From contig JAHRBS010000015.1 of assembly GCA_024305745.1 (NCBI GenBank), positions 1 to 64,000 on the forward strand: DNA of 64,000 bases. Direction: 5' to 3'. The DNA comes from Polyporus tsugae. Taxonomy: Eukaryota; Basidiomycota; Agaricomycetes; Polyporales; Polyporaceae. Below the pieces are notes generated by a model, which saw nothing but the letters and a program-made list of their open reading frames with translations, did no database searches and was not told where the DNA came from. Positions 46,543-57,673 of the stretch are shown piece after piece. Positions within the stretch are counted from its first letter, which is position 1. Each line of letters begins with the position of its first letter. The translations under genes and the position numbers were made by a program.

Positions 46543-47030
46543 CTAGGGAAGGGTGAATTAGATGAGTCAAAAGCGGGAATACGGCGGGCATGAAATCGCA
46601 CCAGATGCTAGGTCGGGCCATCTGCCAGTGATTCATAACAATTCAGCTTGTCATCCCACTCGGGAAAAGACGGACTCACAAGCAAGGAATATGACGTCCG
46701 TTCCTTATGTACTATTCACCAACACCCATTGCACTCGCAGTCTCGCACGCATAGGATTCCTTGGTGAAAGAGGTTTATGCCAGTTTAGCTCCGAGAACTT
46801 TGAATACGAGGATGACATGCGCCAGTGCCAAATACCGTGCTTGCACCGATATACCCGAGTCCACGACCATCGATCAAGGTTCAACGTTCAACACCGGTCG
46901 GTTCAAATCAATCATGACAAAGATACTCATTCAGCGTACATATATCACTTTCCGTTTCCTTCTGTCCCTTGCATCAACGACCTCATTTAAAGATACCCAG
47001 ACGACAACTCACCAATTCATACGGACACCC

Positions 47031-50000
47031 TCATTGCTCATACACGACACGCCCACGTTCGCAGCCCATGTACGCTGCCCGCACCTTTGCGCGCTTCCCC
47101 ACCAAGCCCCGCACTTGTACCACTTGCGGATCCCCAGGGAAAACATGGATCGCGTTATCGCTCCACCTCACCGTCTCCTGTCATCCAAGCGCCCCCTCCC
47201 CTTCCTCGTCGGCGGTGAAGAACAGGCCCTTGATCGGCTTCTCGACCGCCACCCGCACATTTGCGCCTTCAAATTTGACGTCGAGCTTCGGATCTGGGAA
47301 GTCGACCAGACGGAACGGCTGCGGCCAGTCAGCATAGCACGCAAGCACCGCTCCCGACGCGGCGTCCACGAGCTGCGCGCCGACGACCACGGAGTGCGAT
47401 GGGTCAACGGAGATTGCGCTCGGCGCTGTCAGCCCCGGCACGCGCATGGAAAGGAGCTCCGTCGTCTGGTTTGGGAGAAGTGTCGCGTCGAGCGTCGTGG
47501 ACTCCTTCCAATCCGAATGGAGGTCGACGAAGGACAGCTCTAGACGGACGTCGCTCGCCAAACTCGTAAAACTGCCGGACGCGGGGGACTGAGTTAGCAG
47601 TAGAACTCCCACTTAGAACCGAGCGAGGCCAGTTGGTACGTGCCTGTTTCGGGCGGTCGTTCTCACGATTCTGCGTCACCTATGTGTGTTATCGCGCCCG
47701 GCGCATGTCAGTCGAGCATAAGGGACAACAGAAACCTGTCAACATAGCACTTGGCATTCACAGTCCTGAACATCCCGACTGAGATCGGCCTCAACTCGCG
47801 GGCAATGGTGTAGTACACGGGTTTAGCCCGGAGCTGTGAGAGCACCATGGATTGTCAGCGCGGGGTCTTCGACATTCGAATGGACGCCCTACGAAAAAGT
47901 CCGCGATCGCCCACGAAATGACGGGCCAGCAGTTGTTCATCTGCCAGACAGGCACACCCGCGGTCTGCACCCGTCCATAGGGATATGTGTGAGAACCGCC
48001 CGAGAGAGCTATAAGGTCCGAACAGGCAACGACTCACGTACTACTTCCCTTTGCCTCGCCATTCGCGCCGCCACGTCCTGTACGCGAGGCTGATAGCCTC
48101 CGACTGCATGAGCTGCGAGTTGTATATGTGTCTGTGCGAGCAAACATGCTCAGCCCATCTCCGCGGAGCCGCGCGCGCAGGAGGACTCACGTCTCGAGGT
48201 CGCCCGCCAGCCTGAAGTTCCCATTCATAACGACCGCGACCCGCCGCCCGTGGCTCCCTGCGCGGTCATGCTGCGCCATGGCCTTCGACTGCGCCCAGCG
48301 GTCCTTGGTGTTTCCGTCGAGCCAGTAATTGACTGTCTTAATGTCGGGGAAAGATGGGATCCCAAACTCGCTGTCCGTCATCAGTGCACGACGCAAGAGA
48401 CGATCACTTCTGACAGGACATACCTGACGAAACGTCCACCGTTGGAGGGGTATTCCTGCCACGGCCACTCCTTGCCGCCCCAGATGTTCCACTGGTGCAC
48501 ATCACCGATCGTGGGGTCAGACGTGTCCCAGCCCTTTCCACCATAGGGTGAACCACGGTGGTAGGGAATGGGCGGATCGCAGTGCTCCACAACGACAGCT
48601 GGGAAGACTTCCTCATACAACACGCGCGCTGGCAGAGCGTCGATGCCCTTGTCAATGTCAATGTCAGTCAAAATTATGCTCACGACACGATCGACAAGCA
48701 TGCGCACCTCCCCATTGGAGCACCATCTGGTAGTCTAACCGTGTCTGAGTGAGCCTTGTGCAAGATGCAAAAGGAACGACGTCAAGCACCTTCGTTGTTC
48801 CCACACAAGAGCGCAAGGGACGGATGGTGTCGGAGACGCTTGACATTGTCCTCCGCTTCAGCCTTCACGCTCTCCACGAACGAGTCGAACGCCGGGTACA
48901 CTCCGCATGCAAACTGGAAGTCTTGCCATACAAGCACACCGAGCTCTCCACAAAACGAAGACCGCCGTCAACCTCCGATGTGATCGCGGCATACAGCGTC
49001 GTGTGTACGCACCGTCACATATATCATAGAAGCTGTCGGGCTCATAGACACCTCCGCCCCAGAGCCGGACCATGTTCTGGTTCCCGTCGCGGAGGAGCGT
49101 TAGCCACGCATGGTAGTCGTCTGCCGTCAGTGCCGTCAGGAAATTGTGCGCTGGGATCCAGTTTGAACCTGAAGCATAAATCAACCAATGTCGACGCTGT
49201 TCTGGAGCAGCGGAAAGGACACGCATGCGCACCTCCCATGAACATCCAAACTCCGTTGACTTCGGACAGGAACGTCGTGCCCTTGCTGTACTTGTCAGCC
49301 TCCTCGAGCGGGTCCTAGATGAGCTCGACCATCCTGAAGCCGATGTGCTTCGTGAGGCTATCCAGGACCGCATCGCCCTACACAAACGTTAGCCCTACAC
49401 GCGACTAAGTCATGGCCGCGATGATCGTTTACCTCGCCCAAGAGAGAAAGATCGACATTGTACAGCGTCTGGCTCCCATACCCAACCGGCCACCAGAGCT
49501 GCACCTTGTCCTTCAAGTCCCAGCTGACGACGTCCTTCAAGTTCGCGCTGCCAGACTGTTGCACCTTCTCCTCACGCACAACGGCCCCATCCAACTCCCT
49601 GAGCACAACCTTCACTCCGCGTACCACAGATGTGTCTCCAGAAATGACCAAGTCGACCTTGAATGACGGCGACAGTGAGGGAGCCGCAGAGACGATCGCG
49701 CGTGTCTTCGCGGCTTCAATTCGCGCCCTTTCTCTCAAAACACATGCATACCCAGTCCCACCTACACGAATGATGTCAGCACTGGCTTCAATGGAAGGAT
49801 GACGATGATATGACCCACCGCCAGTCGTACTGCGCTTTCCGGACATACACATGACTTGGGTTGCCGAGGTTACACGAGCCAGCGTGAACGTGGCCGTGCT
49901 TGGCTTCTAGTTCCTTTGCGAGCTTCTGCGCAGATGCGAAATGGAGGAGGACGTTGCCTTAGTCCCGGAGATCGTCCCGTGAGAGCGACACCATCCAGGT

Positions 50001-50475
50001 GCGAAACATGTTGTCCGCGTACAGGATCTTCTTGCCATTCTGTTCACGGTGAGAGCAGATGTCATGCGATTGATCACGAACGTAATGCACGGCCGCGACT
50101 CACGAGGTAAACATCGCAGAGTGTGTCCAGCCCCTCGAACACCAGCTCCGCGTTCCTCCAGTTGCGCTCCGACTCCGGTACATCGAACTTGGTGTGGTAC
50201 AACCACTCACGTTCGCCGATCCCTGTAGATGAACTTGCATGTATTCTCCGTGAATTCAAGACAACGATGCGAGACTCACATTGCAGTTCATGTTCGTTGG
50301 AGCCCTTGAACGGATCTGGGAACTGACCGGCGTTGAGAAGCTCGACGTGGATCTCCGAGGGGAAGGCCGTTGCGTCCGTCCAGGACGAGTTAACCTCGTC
50401 GAGGACGGAAACGAGAGAGACATCGCGATCCTTCCAAGCCCATCCTTGCGAGATCGCGGTGACATTCGCCACCAT
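47031..50475 (-). pseudogene. beta-mannosidase (GH2), decayed
   Basis: Would remove terminal beta-1,4-mannose from oligosaccharides. Exons follow the usual layout: QGWAWKDRDVSLVSVLDEV at the start (50475), HVELLNAGQFPDPFKGSNEH, REWLYHTKFDVPE, FEGLDTLCDVYL, NGKKILYADNMFRTWMVSLS, GHVHAGSCNLGNPSHVYVRK, QLWWPVGYGSQTLYNVD, GSNWIPAHNFLTALT, GNQNMVRLWGGGVYEPD, LVWQDFQFACGVYPAFDSF, the acid/base Glu in LLCGNNE, DVHQWNIWGGKEWPWQE, the nucleophile Glu in FVRSEFGIPSFP, and C-terminal ADWPQPFRLVDFPDPKLDV. Lesions: TAA 49959-49961, TAG 49315-49317 (Gln expected), TAG 48041-48043 (Glu expected), loss of the segment after YDWRWDW near 49790, and frame changes near 47600 and 47180. Not functional as read. 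Confidence 0.85.
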
Positions 50476-50853
50476 GGGTGGGACAGACTGAGCCCTACAG
50501 TCGAAGGAACTCTTCAAAGTTTGACAGTAGGCCGGGGGTCAAGCTTCAAGACTGGATCCTGTCCGAGCAAACGGTCGGAAAAGGGTGCCCCTCCTTCACT
50601 CTTGTCTCTTTTCTCTTGCTCACCAGTGCCATGGACATGGGACCTTGCCGACGGCATGGTCGGACTGCACACAGGCGCGCCAAGGATTGGTCGGCCAGTG
50701 TTTTGAAATCGCATGGAGCCTTGAACGCCTTGCATATGACTGCCGTGGACGCCAGAGAATTTGAGGGGGACATAAGAATGCCAGGCTAACACTCACAAGA
50801 TGTATTGGCAGGCTATATGCGCTATATAGGCAAACCTAGGGTTCTACTTACCT

Positions 50854-51930
50854 CTAGGCTCCACCAACGCACTGGCAAGACCTCCAGATGAACGAAGTGG
50901 TCTTCCCTTGATCCCAACCGTCCTTACAATCCTCGACGTGTCGTAACTCACGTCGCCTTGACAAACGACGTGGAAGCAAGCCATAAACCTGAGGCATGCG
51001 AGAAAAAGTGTCAGTGTCGCGGGGAACCACGACAAGCACCAGAGGATTGATTAGAAAGGAAAGAAGGGAATACTTACTTTTAATTACCAAGAGAAAGAAG
51101 CAAAGCGCGACTGGTGGTAAACGCTGGGCAGAACGTTGAGCACGAGTTGCTCTGGACGTTCTGCAATTATGTGCTCTGCTGCGAGATCCCAGCGGATCAT
51201 ATGGTGATTCTCTGGACGTTCAAGGAGCCTAAACGCGCCGTTAGTTTGGACGAAGCGCGAGGTGGACACGTCAGATGGACGTACGTGTAGAACTTGGCGA
51301 GGAAAGTTACTTGAGGTTTCGTGGGCTGCTGCTGGGACGCGGCATCTGGTTTTGGTACAGAGGGATGGTCCTCCTTAGGGGACTGAGAATTGCAAGGTGA
51401 CCGGTGCGAGGACACGTCGGTGGACTGGCCCGCTGAGATGGACTGCTGAGAGGTGTTGTGGCTAGCGAACGGCGTCGAAAACCCGGTCGAGATCAAGTAG
51501 CGTCTTCGGCGTGTGGAGTAGGCGGTTCGGGCTGGGTGCAGCGCACGCACATGCAGTGAAGACAGTTGGGATGTCGTCAGGATGCCAAGTTTCCCACAGC
51601 ATTTTGACCCCTTGATCTGAATTGCACGCATCCTTGAGCCTGAGGAAACGCATATGTAGGAGGTGGGGCATAGCATCCGATTGTGGCAAGGCACGACCAG
51701 CCCCACGAAGAGCTCAAGCCATTGAACTATACGGAGAAGGCGATCACTTACCAACAAGTTATGCGGCAGTTTTCCCTCTGCGACTCCCGAAGAGTGTTGG
51801 CGAGTGGCGTCAATTGGGGAGGGCCTTTCAGGTGTTCATGATCGCAAATGGGAGATTTGGGGAGATATTGTGGAGACGGAAGAGGCAGGAGTGTGGAGAT
51901 AGACTGTGGGATAGGCGTCTGTACAGCCAT
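50854..51930 (-). pseudogene. HSF-type transcription factor, front half
   Basis: Starts MAVQTPIPQSISTLLPLPSP (51930), then a Ser/Gln/Pro region (SHNTSQQSISAGQSTDVSSH) and the start of an HSF-type DNA-binding domain: PQVTFLAKFYT, a 55-nt intron, LLERPENHHMIRWDLAAEHI, LVLNVLPSVYHQSRFASFS. At the invariant SFSRQLN block the sequence reads SFSW-stop-LK: CGG became TGG and CAA became TAA (51084-51086), both C to T. After the next intron only VYGL remains of the YGF block and the rest is unlike the family. A frame change also lies near 51460. Non-functional; the matching back half is at 46400-46542. Confidence 0.65.
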
Positions 51931-52012
51931 CGGCAGATCCGTATTTGGCTTCGAAGTAACGTCATCTTGATACACAAGCGCTCACCATATATGTCGGAAA
52001 AACCCGAGGACA

Positions 52013-52211
52013 CTTATAAGCGCGTATAAGTCGTCTTGTAACACGACTCTCGGCTGACGGGGATTTTGAGGTTTTTTGGAGGATTTTTGGAGCTCATGAG
52101 CGGGTTATAAGCATTGGCTGGCGGTTGTAAGCCCTTGTAAGGCTCCAGAATCACCCAAAATCCCCTCAAGCGAGGAGTCGCATGGTAAGACGCCTTATAC
52201 GCACTGATAAG
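52013..52211. mobile_element. MITE-like foldback element
   Basis: Left arm 52013-52067 (CTTATAAGCGCGTATAAG ... GGGGATTTT) and the reverse complement of the right arm 52157-52211 (CTTATCAGTGCGTATAAG ... GGGGATTTT) match at most positions over about 55 bp. No coding sequence. No clear target duplication. Confidence 0.65.
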
Positions 52212-52299
52212 CATTCCAGGATTTTTCCGACAAGAATGAGCAATCGCAAGCCAACGGTCATGACTATATTCACTAGCTATGGGAGATTATCAACCAATC

Positions 52300-53880
52300 A
52301 ATATAGTCGTTGTGACCATGTGTGTGGTAACAAAATATATTGTGTCTTCTATTGGCGTACATTGATTCCTATCTTACGACCTTTTACTAAGGCAGTGGGA
52401 AGTAGAGGGTAGCGTATGGTGCAGTAAGGCGTAACAGTATAAGTGTGGTACAGCAGAGTGTAATAATGCTGATTGTTACAGTGCAATATAGTAAATGTTG
52501 TGACATTGATGTCTCGCTGTGGATGCGCTACCCAACTAAATGAACAGACGTGTGTTTGTAATGAAAGGATGTCAAAGCACGGCATAGCGCTGATGGCAGC
52601 GACAGTCCAAAGATCAAGCAACAACAAACACAAATAGAACGCAAACAGAACAGCAAAGAGAGAAATACTGAAAACTAAGATCCAGAGCGAAAGGGCGCAT
52701 TCCGAATGAAACCGATCAATGGTCACTGGTTTCAATGTGCCTGAGCGGCCGCGAAGGTTAGCATCGAGGTCACACTAGCAGACAGAGCAAACGTACGAGT
52801 AGCGAAAAGAGTGCGCGCGAGATACTAGTGGGACTGCGTAAGGATTGGTATCTTGGAGATGAACGGAGCGTACCTGCTGATCAGCTCTGCTGATCGGGCA
52901 TGCACACGCGCACAAGCTAACACTGAAACCGTCAGACTTGACGTTGTCGCGAGGAACTGAGTAATGCACCCTTGTGGATACCAGAGCTCAGGCATCTTCA
53001 TTGGAGGCGTCCGCGGCGTCGGGACCGTTGAGTGCGACGCCGTCTTCCACCCCACTTGCATCGTCCAACTCGACGGCCTCGGGGTCAGCCTCCACTGCCC
53101 GTCGCCGCCGGATCATTGCCATCCCCAACTTGATGGCACCGCCTCCTCCGACAACCAAGAGAAAGACAGTGGTCGCGCTGTCTTTGAGGGTGAAGTTCAA
53201 TGTGTTGATATTCGTGGTCATGGCAGAGGGTACCAAAGAGTCTGAATGAGGGCTGGAGGGTGCAGAAGGGGACGTGATGACGGGGAAGGAAAGAGAGTGC
53301 GCGTTCTCTCTCGCGCCGTCAGCAGACTCCAGCCAGAGTATTCGGGCTCCGCTAAATGCTATCCCATGGGCTCAACGGACAAACGAGTGTACGCTCTGCG
53401 CCGACAAGTAGGTCGCATGACCTTACCAGCTATTTGGGTGCAGTACGATATGGTTTCCTTTTTTGAACAACAAAAGTTGCCTTACATAATGGCCGATCGT
53501 CGCCATGCTAGCGAACCGGTAAATGCCGAGTGACTGGCGGAGTTGCATGTTGGAGCACCGGCATCAGGGAACCGGCCCGTGAGCGCTCACCGCGGTAAGC
53601 GACTGCGCAGGTGTAATCCAACCCCCTATCAATGAAGTCAGGCCAATCTGATGATTAGGAGCAGTATAGCAAAGGACGAAGGTACATTGCTAGCTAACGG
53701 TCGGTAAGAGGACGAGAGGGCGGTGAAGGAGCTGCTGAGTAAGGCTAGCACCGGAACGCCACATGTAGACAGTAGACGCCCTGAGGATGCGCTCGCATCA
53801 TTTGTTGATTTCATCCATGTACAGTACACCCCGCCAGCCGTAGGCAAGGGGCGGAGCAAGAGGAACAACAAGCTTCAGGA
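52300..53880. repeat. segmental duplication, copy 2
   Basis: Partner of 38100-39600: same order of shared blocks, including the small membrane-protein gene, its upstream sequence and an F-box 3' end (LAYGWRGVLYMDEINK-stop, minus strand, near 53840). Confidence 0.7.
52988..53221 (-). CDS. small membrane protein, paralogue 2
   Basis: A 77-aa frame: MTTNINTLNFTLKDSATT, hydrophobic VFLLVVGGGGAIKLGMAMI, RRRR, then an acidic Ala/Asp tail (EADPEAVELDDASGVEDGVA). Same order as the gene at 38702 (MTTN start, Phe/Leu run with GGGGA-K, A-M-[LI]-R-R, Glu/Asp/Ala tail). The ATG with five codons upstream in frame was rejected in favour of the ATG shared with the paralogue. Upstream, both genes share a TTTTTTGAAC / TTACATAATG block that may hold the promoter. 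Likely a single-pass membrane microprotein; role unknown. Confidence 0.65.
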   Translation of the reverse strand: MTTNINTLNFTLKDSATTVFLLVVGGGGAIKLGMAMIRRRRAVEADPEAVELDDASGVEDGVALNGPDAADASNEDA

Positions 53881-54307
53881 CAGGCAACCTAGGAAGATGC
53901 CCAAGGGTTTGCACGGCAATCAGGCTCTGTAAGTCTGCTGTCTCGGCGCATATATGCGCCCATATCTGGTCGCGTTATTATTATTTTACCTCCTTCATTC
54001 AGGTTTGTGGGCAGCATCCCTTGACACCAAGAAAAAAGAAACAGAAATGCGCTCCCGTTGACTCTGACGACAAGTGTGAGCGCAAAAAACCGGGTGCGAT
54101 GCCGATCGGGAGGCGCCTGATATCGAGAGGCGACATCGCTCATCTCCTCCTCATCCTGGCCCCCGTCCTTAGTCCGTCCTTCCTCTCCTCCTCCTCCACC
54201 CTGTGCTAAGTCATTCTCGACAGGTCCACCCTCGTTCCGGCAGCTATCCTCACCCTCCCAGGCGCCATCTGATCGCCACCGCGACTCCCAGTCTGACTGC
54301 CACCGCG

Positions 54308-55345
54308 ATGCCGGCCACCGCTCCTCCGACCACCGTCCCTCGTACTCCGTCAGGCAATTATCGATCATCCTCCGACTGTGACCCTTCCGAGTTGTCTGAC
54401 AATACGACGCCACGCAATGCTCCACCCATGTCCACAAAGCGCTTCGACGGCACCTCCACAGCCTTCAAGGGCTTCGTAGTCAATGATCCGAAGATACCAA
54501 TCAAGGGATTTGTCCATGAAGTCCTCCGCCGGTCCCGGACCTAGACTGGAGACTGGAGAGCTTCAAACTGCCCTTTGATATCTTGAAGCCCGGTCCAAGG
54601 TTCCGGAGGTACTCCGAACGGAGAAGACACCGACGTCCGAGTGTATGGAAGTGCCAGAGCCCCGAATTGTTCAAGGGGTCTTCGAGATCGAAGCCCTCGA
54701 CGATCCAGCTGACTCTACGAACACTTCCGACCAGACCACCGGTTCAACGCTCCAGACGGTACGCATCGGCGACACCGTTTTGGTAGGCGATATTGATGTC
54801 AACGTCTCCCGGTTGGCTACAGCAGCCAGCTGTGGCAAGGATGAGTCTTCCCTCCCATCCCTCCCTGCGTTTCCTTCTCCCTCTGTTGCCCGCGTAGGAC
54901 ATTCCTCGCGTGCCTCATCCTGGCATCCAAGTTCATGCAGGATCCCTCCTGCTCCAACCGGGCTTGGGCCAAATTGACTGGTCTCCCTCCCCGGGAAATT
55001 GGCCGGTGCGAGCGCGCTCTCGGTGACGCATTGGAATGGCGACTCTGGGTTGGCAAGATTCCTGCATCGTCGACGTCGACATCTGGAATGAGCAGTGGTA
55101 GGACGGTCACACGGAGCAGGAGCGATGGCGACGTCGTTTACGCGTCGACTCATTCTTGTACCACTCCGTCTACTGCGGTGTGGGTGGCCCCTCCGGCTGC
55201 GGCCACTGTTACCTCATCTGCCCGCTCCTTCCCCAGTCTTCTGCCTCTGGTTCAACCCCCAAGTCTACCGCCGAGTAGACACGGAGGGCTGGAAAGAAGA
55301 TCCGTTTTAGTTCGACGCCAACCAAGACATTTGTTCCACCACTGA
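54308..55345 (+). pseudogene. PCL-type cyclin, decayed
   Basis: Related to fungal Pho85-type cyclins. Recognisable blocks: STKRFDGTSTAFKGF, IPIKGFVHEVLRRSRT, LQTAL-stop-YLEARSKVPEVL, RRTFLACLILASKFMQD, CSNRAWAKLTGLPPREIGRC, ERALGDALEWRLWVGK, then a Ser/Thr-rich tail. Lesions: TAG at 54542-54544; the 7-bp word ACTGGAG duplicated in tandem (54545-54558), shifting frame; TGA at 54576-54578 where Cys is expected; and a 1-base frame change near 54885 before CCPRRTF (compatible with loss of a C). None coincides with splice sites. The order and spacing of blocks match an ordinary gene, so decay came after it was functional. Confidence 0.75.
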
Positions 55346-55774
55346 CGGATCTATATGCATCCACTAGCCTTCCATCTATAAGTCTGTAAGCACCCTGTCC
55401 ACAATCACACGTTTCCTGCAAACCTGACCGCGTCCTATGCAGTCTTTTAACTTTATACTATATGACGCCGACAACATGAACCGTGCAAATCAATTTCGTT
55501 TCACGCCCGTGCCTTCTGCAGTGCTCTTGAGTGCCTCCGTTGAACGACTAATCTGCACCGACTCCGTTAGGTACAAGACGTATGCATTTGAAGCCTCATC
55601 GATTGACCTGGTATGTAAGTAGTTGTTTCGTTGCGCCTACTCTGTGAGTAACCAGCGACGCAGTGACTTCCCCGTGCTTCTTCTTCTTAGTTCACGGCAC
55701 TTCTCCACACGCTCTCCCATATTCACTCCCGTCTTCACTTCCTGTTCCCGCTCTATTCGAGTACCAGCCCCGAC

Positions 55775-56645
55775 ATGGCACGCATTTGTCACCACGCTCG
55801 TTGCAAGCGCTCACATTGCAAGACACTCGTTCCCCGTGCCCACGCTCTGCAATTCCCCCGAGGCGGTAAATTGCCGTTTTACTGCAACGAGCACCTTGAC
55901 GAGATCCTGGCAGAAGAGGTGTTTCATTGCGCGAGGAGCCCTGCTATTGCTATGAAGTTCAAACGTCAATGCATGTTGCATCAATTGCATACACCATACT
56001 GACTACTCTATAGACTTCATCCCGGTCCATTTAGAGCGTTGCATGCAGGTCCTCCTCCGGCATTTGATGCTGAAGGCCCCGTTGAAGTCTGACCAACCCG
56101 GCTACGTATATGCTCTCGAGCTCCTCGGTAGGTGTTTGCACTGTCTCCCGGTTGGCTTCGCTGGCCAATTGTATGGTACAATGTAGATGGCGCCAACCCC
56201 GACCTTGTACGCATCAAGGTCGGTCGTACTTGTAGCATAGAGCGTCGTCTCTCAGAGTACCGTCGCCGGTGCCGATCTTTCAAGCCCTTTCTTCTCGGGT
56301 ACTACCCAGCTGAGAGGACTACCGCTATTGGACGGGCAATCGAAATCCCGCGGCCCGCACCGTACTGCGACTTATTGGAACGGCTCATCCACCTGGAACT
56401 GACCGAACTCGCGGCAAAATTGTACCCAGCTGGCAGGGCTTCACCCCGCGCGCGCTGCGTGGATTGTTAGTAGCAGTCTGGCATTTCTTCCAAATCTTTT
56501 CACTAACGCCTCGACAGGCGGTGCAGTGCACGTAGAAATATTTACCTTCAAACGTTTAGCGGGTCGTAACTATGGTCGCGAATGGGATGTCATCATCCGC
56601 CCCATGCTCAAACGGTGGGGCCGCTTTGTTTCTAATTTCATTTGA
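55775..56645 (+). CDS. MUG113/T5orf172-like GIY-YIG domain protein
   Basis: Exons 55775-55964, 56014-56127, 56187-56465 and 56518-56645, all in phase (introns 49, 59, 52 nt), 236 aa. N-terminal Cys/His cluster (CHHARCKRSHC ... FYCNEHLDEIL) is the family's putative zinc site. The GIY-YIG-superfamily core follows: PGYVYALELL, LVRIKVGRTCSIERRLSEYR, FLLGYYPAE, LLERLIHLELTELA, then the closing RCVDCGAVHVEIF. The intron ending at 56517 splits CVDC/GAVH exactly. The family is widespread in basidiomycetes, and biochemical function is not established. The open frame continues upstream of the ATG to an acceptor at about 55690, and a small exon at 55437-55612 may precede it, so the N-terminus is uncertain. 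Confidence 0.8.
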
Positions 56646-56954
56646 GTTTGAGGCTGCAGTACATCGTATTCTTCTGGTGGGTTCACCGCGCATAAGCATC
56701 ATTCGTCAGCCATCTGGGGCGGGACGCCGCGCAGCATCAGGACCGGGACCAGGCCGGAGCACTGGTTGGGTTCGGATAACGCATTTCTCTCCTCCAGTGT
56801 GCATTAACCTCGATTGATTGACTCGGAGGGTTATATGAAATAATGAAAACCTACCATAGGAATAGTAGATACCTTTTAAGAGGAAGGACGTGAGGGAAAC
56901 GATGAAAATATGAATGACTGCTAAGTAAGGCCAGGGTCCGAATATGCCGGAACA

Positions 56955-57040
56955 ACCGACATAGACGCCAAGATGCGCCGGCATTATTTTTTGATTTCAT
57001 CCATGTACATCTCGCCAGCCGTATGCGGAGTCGCCTTGCA
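56955..57040 (-). repeat. F-box gene 3' end, copy 3
   Basis: Encodes the end of the F-box pseudogene (AYGWRDVHG-stop). The block GCATTATTTTTTGATTTCATCC and its flank recur at 39545 and 53800. Confidence 0.6.
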
Positions 57041-57673
57041 GTGGTCGCTCGTGGCCATGCCCATTGTCGTTCATCCTCAACACCAGAGACAGAGTACGAA
57101 GTTTTGAGGATACGAACATCATGTTGATAGGGCTTCGCACCCCGATAGGGAGTACCGAAAGCTCCTCCAGGTTGGGAAGAAGCGGCTCAGGGCCACACCA
57201 TTGCCCAATGAAAGCCCAGGTCGAGGGATGTACGGCGGACCAGTCTTTGTCGTGCAACACTCTTACGTGTCATGCGTGCATCTGGAAGCATAGCCAAGAT
57301 TCTGGATTGATCGCTGTGTGCAGCATCTGTTTACATACGACTATCTGTATTGGAAGAGCATACAAGTGACTCACAGTTACATGCACTTTTGGGAACTCCG
57401 GCTGGGGATTTAAGAGAAGCAACAGCAGGGGTTGCACGCTGTCCAATCTTTGCCACAACACTTTGAGAGCATGCTTCGTGAACGCACGGCAAGAGAGCGC
57501 AGCCGCAGCGAGGAGGTCCTGCGGAGCTCTCAGTGTTCGAGTTTGATCGCATACGTGTGTTCAACGCCGGAGCCTGGGGCAAGCTCGAGATGGGAGAATA
57601 TCTCAGCCAGCATCTCTGGATATTGCAAGAGACGAACTGACGCTGTTGGAGTCATTGGAGGTGGAAACATCAT
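56997..57673 (-). pseudogene. F-box/LRR-like gene with one nonsense codon
   Basis: F-box region: RLLQYPEMLAEIFSHLELAP, then APQDLLAAAALSCRAFTKHA, LKVLWQRLDSVQPLLLLLL. Repeat region: DKDWSAVHPSTWAFIGQWCG, PLLPNLEELSVLPIGV. Exons 57673-57555, 57528-57375 and 57326-56997 keep frame, but the first join needs a 26-nt GT-AG segment. TGA at 57270-57272 interrupts FQMHA-stop-HVRVLHDKDW, where relatives have Arg, so CGA became TGA. At about 200 codons it is also much shorter than normal F-box/LRR genes; the end may come from a recombination shared with the copies near 39.6 and 53.8 kb. Confidence 0.65.

Noticed and set aside
51462..51689. WHPDDIPTVF as start of a second cyclin
   Set aside because: The words recall cyclin upstream regions, but the downstream reading enters an HSF-type domain, which fits better.
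53889..54437. 182-codon minus-strand open frame
   Set aside because: Antisense to the first exon of the cyclin pseudogene; low-complexity Arg/Glu/Gly content.
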